Assembly: GCF_002811955.1 (NCBI RefSeq)
Contig: NZ_NPEF01000219.1
Location: 1-6,378, forward strand
DNA: 6,378 nucleotides
Reading direction: 5' to 3'
Source: Leptospira ellisii
Lineage (GTDB): Bacteria > Spirochaetota > Leptospiria > Leptospirales > Leptospiraceae
Shown here: positions 1 to 6,378 of the stretch, one piece after another
Numbering within the stretch: the stretch's first letter is position 1
Layout: each line of letters begins with the position of its first letter
The notes under the pieces: generated by a model
Database searches by the model: none
Seen by the model: only the letters and a program-made list of their open reading frames with translations
Told to the model about the DNA's origin: nothing
Translations under genes and position numbers: made by a program

Positions 1-1029
1 GATTGTCCGCGGGACTTATCTGCGGGTTGAAAAAGGTGAACGCGGTTTTGACGGGGGACGATTCTCTCAAAAAACGCCCGATGGGAAGGATCATCCAACC
101 GCTTACGGCGATGGGGGCTTCGATCGTGGGGCTCGGCGAAAAGGAAACCGCGCCGTTGAAGATAGAGGGAAAAAAACTGAACGGGTTCCGCTACGAAAGT
201 CCCATCGCGAGCGCGCAGATCAAATCCTGTCTTATGCTGGCGGCAATCGCCTCCGAAGCGGATTTGGAATATTCGGAAACCATACTCTCGCGCGATCACA
301 CAGAAAACATGTTCCGTTTTTTGGGCAACAGAATCGAACAGATCACGCCTCTTCGTTTTAAGATCGGACCTCCGTACGTTTTGAACGGGGGGGAGTTCAA
401 GGTGCCGGGGGACATTTCCTCCGCCGCGTTTTTTCTCGTTCTGGGGGTTTTGGCTAAGGAAGGGAATTTGATCGTCAAAAACATCGGACTCAATCCGGCG
501 AGGATCGGAATTTTGACCGCGCTCCGGCTTATGGGCGCCCAAATAGACGTCCTAAACGAACGGGTCGAGTGCGGCGAGCCCGTAGGGGATCTTAAGACGT
601 ATCCTTCTACATTAAAAAAGGCGAATATTCCGGAGTCGTTGATTCCTTCGATCATAGACGAGATTCCCGTGTTGTCCATCGCGGGACTTTTCGCGGAAGG
701 CGGTTTCGAAATCCGCCACGCGGAGGAACTGCGCGCGAAGGAGTCGGACCGGATTCATACGATGGTTTCTAATTTCCGCGCGCTCGGAATCGAAGTGGAG
801 GAATATCCCGACGGATACGCGTTAGACGGAACCTCCCGTCGATCCGCCGAGGTCTGGGCCGGACTCTCTTCGGGAAAAAGCGTTCCGATCCGTTCCTTTA
901 TGGATCATCGTATCGCGATGAGCTTTCTGATTCTCAGGGCGCTTTCGGGTTTTTCCCTCGATATCGACGAAACCTCCTGGATCGAAACTTCCTTCCCCGG
1001 TTTCGAAACCCTGCTCGGGAGTTGTCTGC

Positions 1030-1037
<8 letters not shown>
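1..1037 (+). CDS. aroA: 3-phosphoshikimate 1-carboxyvinyltransferase (EPSP synthase), 5' end missing
   Basis: Cytoplasmic sixth step of the shikimate pathway: it joins phosphoenolpyruvate to shikimate-3-phosphate, giving EPSP for chorismate synthesis. The frame is open to the window edge. The first full codon is at position 3, and bases 1-2 fit the end of the arginine codon that normally precedes LSAG in this family. 344 residues are visible; against a usual length of about 430, roughly 90-100 N-terminal residues are missing. Numbering from position 3, I see [12 protein letters not shown] (16-27), SAQIK (70-74), RDHTE (97-101), PGDISSAAF (135-143), IIDEIPVL (217-224, with the aspartate expected near the active site), RAKESDR (244-250), DHRIAM (301-306) and SFPGF (330-334). 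SAQxK and RxHxE are hallmarks of the class II (CP4/Bacillus-like) enzymes rather than the E. coli class I type. The gene is intact to its TGA and overlaps the start of cmk by 8 bases, so the two are probably co-transcribed and translationally coupled. Confidence 0.95.
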
Positions 1038-1726
<689 letters not shown>

Positions 1727-1763
1727 CAATTTTCCAGACGGATCCAATACATTAGCCGAGTAA

Positions 1764-3456
<1,693 letters not shown>

Positions 3457-3481
3457 GAATCTTAAAAACGAAGGATTGGGT

Positions 3482-4231
3482 ATGAAACGCTACGAAGCAG
3501 CAGCTCGGACGACCGCCAAGGAAGTGAACGTGGATCCTTACGCGGATTTCCAAGGCAGTAGGATGGAATTGGTTCTGATCAAATTTTTCAGAGCCGTTTC
3601 GTATCGGATCAGGGAAGTTTTGATCGGAGCGGGGGCGATTCTTTTGGTCGTTCTCGTCGCGGTGATTTACGTCCAATATCAGGAATCCCAGTTCGAAAAG
3701 GGAACGATCGCTTTGGAAGCGCTGGATAAAAAATTCAGAGCCAATCCTACGATCGATCTGAAAGAAAAAATCAAATCCTACGAGGAAGTTTCCGCGCAGT
3801 ATTCCTCGAATAAACTGCAGCTTCGTTTGGCGAAAATTCTATCCGATCTTTATTCCCGTAACGGAGAATTTCAAAAGGCCGCGGACAAAATGGAATGGGC
3901 CGGAAAGAAAATCGACGAACCCGCTCCCGTAAAGGCATATTATTTTTATCTGGCGGGCAATCTACGCGAAAGGGAAGGAAATTTCGCGTTAGCAGAAACG
4001 GACTTTCAGACCTCTTCGGCGCTTCTCGCCAACACGAGAGAAGCTAACGGATTTTTGGCCTGGAGTTTGTATCAAACCGGAAGAATGCAGATCAAAAACG
4101 GTAAAAAAACCGAGGCCGCGGAATCGCTGAAGAAGGTTTTGGATCAGGAGATCAAAACTCCGGCAAGCGATTACAACACCGTGAAACAATACGCCACATT
4201 TCTTCTCATACAACTCAATCAGAAGGGCTGA
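3482..4231 (+). CDS. single-pass membrane protein with TPR repeats, function unknown
   Basis: I do not recognise a named gene. The 249-residue product has a basic N-terminal segment (1-46), one hydrophobic helix at about 47-64 ([18 protein letters not shown]) and a helical C-terminal part. Three TPR-like helix pairs can be read at about 113-146, 150-183 and 188-221, with G-(E/N/K)-F-like turns and A-x3 spacings, for example NGEFQKA and EGNFALA. Arginines just before the helix predict a cytoplasmic N-terminus and a periplasmic TPR domain. This layout resembles YfgM-type Sec ancillary/chaperone proteins, but that is inference only. The ATG at 3482 is preferred because AGGA (3472-3475) lies 6 bases upstream; the in-frame TTG at 3476 would overlap that site's spacer. 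The gene follows rpsA by 25 bases and its TGA overlaps the hisG ATG by one base, so it is in the same operon and probably translationally coupled to hisG. Confidence 0.85.
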   Translation: MKRYEAAARTTAKEVNVDPYADFQGSRMELVLIKFFRAVSYRIREVLIGAGAILLVVLVAVIYVQYQESQFEKGTIALEALDKKFRANPTIDLKEKIKSYEEVSAQYSSNKLQLRLAKILSDLYSRNGEFQKAADKMEWAGKKIDEPAPVKAYYFYLAGNLREREGNFALAETDFQTSSALLANTREANGFLAWSLYQTGRMQIKNGKKTEAAESLKKVLDQEIKTPASDYNTVKQYATFLLIQLNQKG

Positions 4232-4851
4232 TGCTCACGCTGGCTTTGCCGAAAGGAAGACTGGCTACGGAAAGCATCGATTTGATGATTTCCAAGGGTT
4301 GGTTGTCTTCCAAGCCGGATCCCGATTCCAAAGAACTCATCTACAACGATCCTAAAGGAAAGATCAGGATTCTACTCGTGCGTTCCCAGGACGTGGCCAC
4401 GTATGTGGAACAATGTGCCGCCGATGCGGGAATCTCCGGTTGGGACGTTCTCAAGGAGGGCGGGTACGATCTCGCCGCGCCTTTGGACTTGAAAATCGGA
4501 AAGTGCAGACTTTCTCTGGCGGCTCCGGAAGGATACACCCTGGAAACGCGTCACCGCAAAATCAGGGTCGCGACCAAATATCCGAACTTGGCCCGGGAAT
4601 TTTTCTTTCATAAGGGATTGTCCTGCGAGATTTTCAAACTCTACGGAAGTATCGAACTGGCGCCGTTAGTCGGACTTTCCGATTGTATCGTGGATTTGGT
4701 TTCCACGGGCGGAACTCTCAAGGCGAACGGACTCAAGGAATTGGACATAATTTTGGAATCCTCGGCCCGGCTCGTTTTTAACCGATCCTCTTTGTACGGA
4801 AAGCGGAAAGAGGCGGTGGAATTTATGGAATCGCTTTCGGGTGGAACGTAG
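4231..4851 (+). CDS. hisG: ATP phosphoribosyltransferase catalytic subunit, short form (HisG-S)
   Basis: First step of histidine synthesis: it condenses ATP with PRPP to phosphoribosyl-ATP. At 206 residues it is the short form, ending shortly after the catalytic domain and lacking the roughly 80-residue C-terminal ACT-like domain of the long (E. coli-type) enzyme. Short HisG proteins work in a hetero-octamer with HisZ, a histidyl-tRNA synthetase paralogue that gives allosteric control. No hisZ is in this window. Visible motifs are LALPKGR (4-10), [12 protein letters not shown] (67-78), RVATKYPN (112-119) and the family signature from E142 through [16 protein letters not shown] to residue 163, which includes the PRPP phosphate-binding loop. 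The ATG shares its A with the TGA of the TPR gene, and an AGAAGG ribosome binding site (4221-4226) sits 4 bases upstream inside that gene. No other his gene is adjacent, so the pathway must be dispersed. Confidence 0.95.
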   Translation: MLTLALPKGRLATESIDLMISKGWLSSKPDPDSKELIYNDPKGKIRILLVRSQDVATYVEQCAADAGISGWDVLKEGGYDLAAPLDLKIGKCRLSLAAPEGYTLETRHRKIRVATKYPNLAREFFFHKGLSCEIFKLYGSIELAPLVGLSDCIVDLVSTGGTLKANGLKELDIILESSARLVFNRSSLYGKRKEAVEFMESLSGGT

Positions 4852-5225
<374 letters not shown>

Positions 5226-5230
5226 TTCCT

Positions 5231-6238
<1,008 letters not shown>

Positions 6239-6378
6239 ATTCCATCCGAAACGGATCTAAATCCTAAAAACGCCCTGCTCCGAAGGTTTTACCGCAAACC
6301 GAAAAAAGTCCCTATTGCGGATTTCAAAGACCGAGGTCGGTTATCGAACATAGTTCGCGATGGATCTTCGGAAAGTTG
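6239..6378. other. unassigned region downstream of plsX
   Basis: No gene can be assigned in the last 140 bases. A short perfect inverted repeat ATCCG-AAA-CGGAT (6244-6256) lies 6 bases after the plsX stop; without a T tract it is at best a weak terminator. Two more short inverted repeats follow: ACCGA-GG-TCGGT (6330-6341) and CGAAC-ATA-GTTCG (6345-6357). A + strand ATG at 6360 opens a frame (MDLRKV...) cut by the window end, but no ribosome binding site precedes it. On the - strand a frame is open from the window end down to a stop at 6291-6289 (29 codons), which could be the tail of a converging gene. The sequence does not decide between these. Confidence 0.4.

Noticed and set aside
3476..3481. 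TTG start two codons upstream of the TPR gene ATG
   Set aside because: AGGA at 3472-3475 would directly abut this TTG, while it is ideally spaced (6 bases) from the ATG at 3482.
6360..6378. Start of a new + strand gene at the ATG at 6360
   Set aside because: Only six codons are visible, there is no ribosome binding site, and no family can be recognised from them.

Overview
The window is one stretch of ordinary chromosomal genes, all on the + strand, from what looks like a spirochaete of the Leptospira group. The basis is the family resemblance of the proteins (a class II-type AroA, a six-domain ribosomal protein S1, a short-form HisG) and the order aroA-cmk-rpsA-TPR protein-hisG-rpmF-plsX. 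The genus is inferred from memory of the families, not from a search. G+C is about half in the lines I sampled, which would be at the high end for that genus.

Layout. Positions 1-1037 hold aroA (shikimate pathway) without its 5' end. It overlaps cmk (CMP kinase, 1030-1722) by 8 bases. A 51-base gap follows, then rpsA (ribosomal protein S1, 1774-3456). A candidate promoter lies inside the 3' end of cmk, and rpsA has no visible Shine-Dalgarno sequence. After 25 bases comes a membrane-anchored TPR protein of unknown function (3482-4231), whose stop codon shares one base with the start of hisG (4231-4851, the HisZ-dependent short form). A 173-base gap carries a bulged stem-loop and leads to rpmF (ribosomal protein L32, 5025-5225). 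Five bases later plsX begins (phosphate acyltransferase, 5231-6238). The last 140 bases have no assignable gene.

How the genes fit together. The set joins precursor supply (chorismate, CMP/dCMP recycling, histidine) with translation (S1, L32) and the start of phospholipid synthesis (PlsX). cmk-rpsA and rpmF-plsX are two widely conserved pairs that link growth rate to nucleotide or membrane synthesis. Short gaps and overlaps suggest at least two transcription units: aroA-cmk-rpsA-TPR-hisG, with a probable internal promoter for rpsA, and rpmF-plsX.

I saw no mobile element, CRISPR array, tRNA, rRNA or clear sign of horizontal transfer, and no previously undescribed multi-gene system. The points most worth a second look are the S1 translation start, the stem-loop before rpmF, and the uncharacterised TPR protein coupled to hisG.
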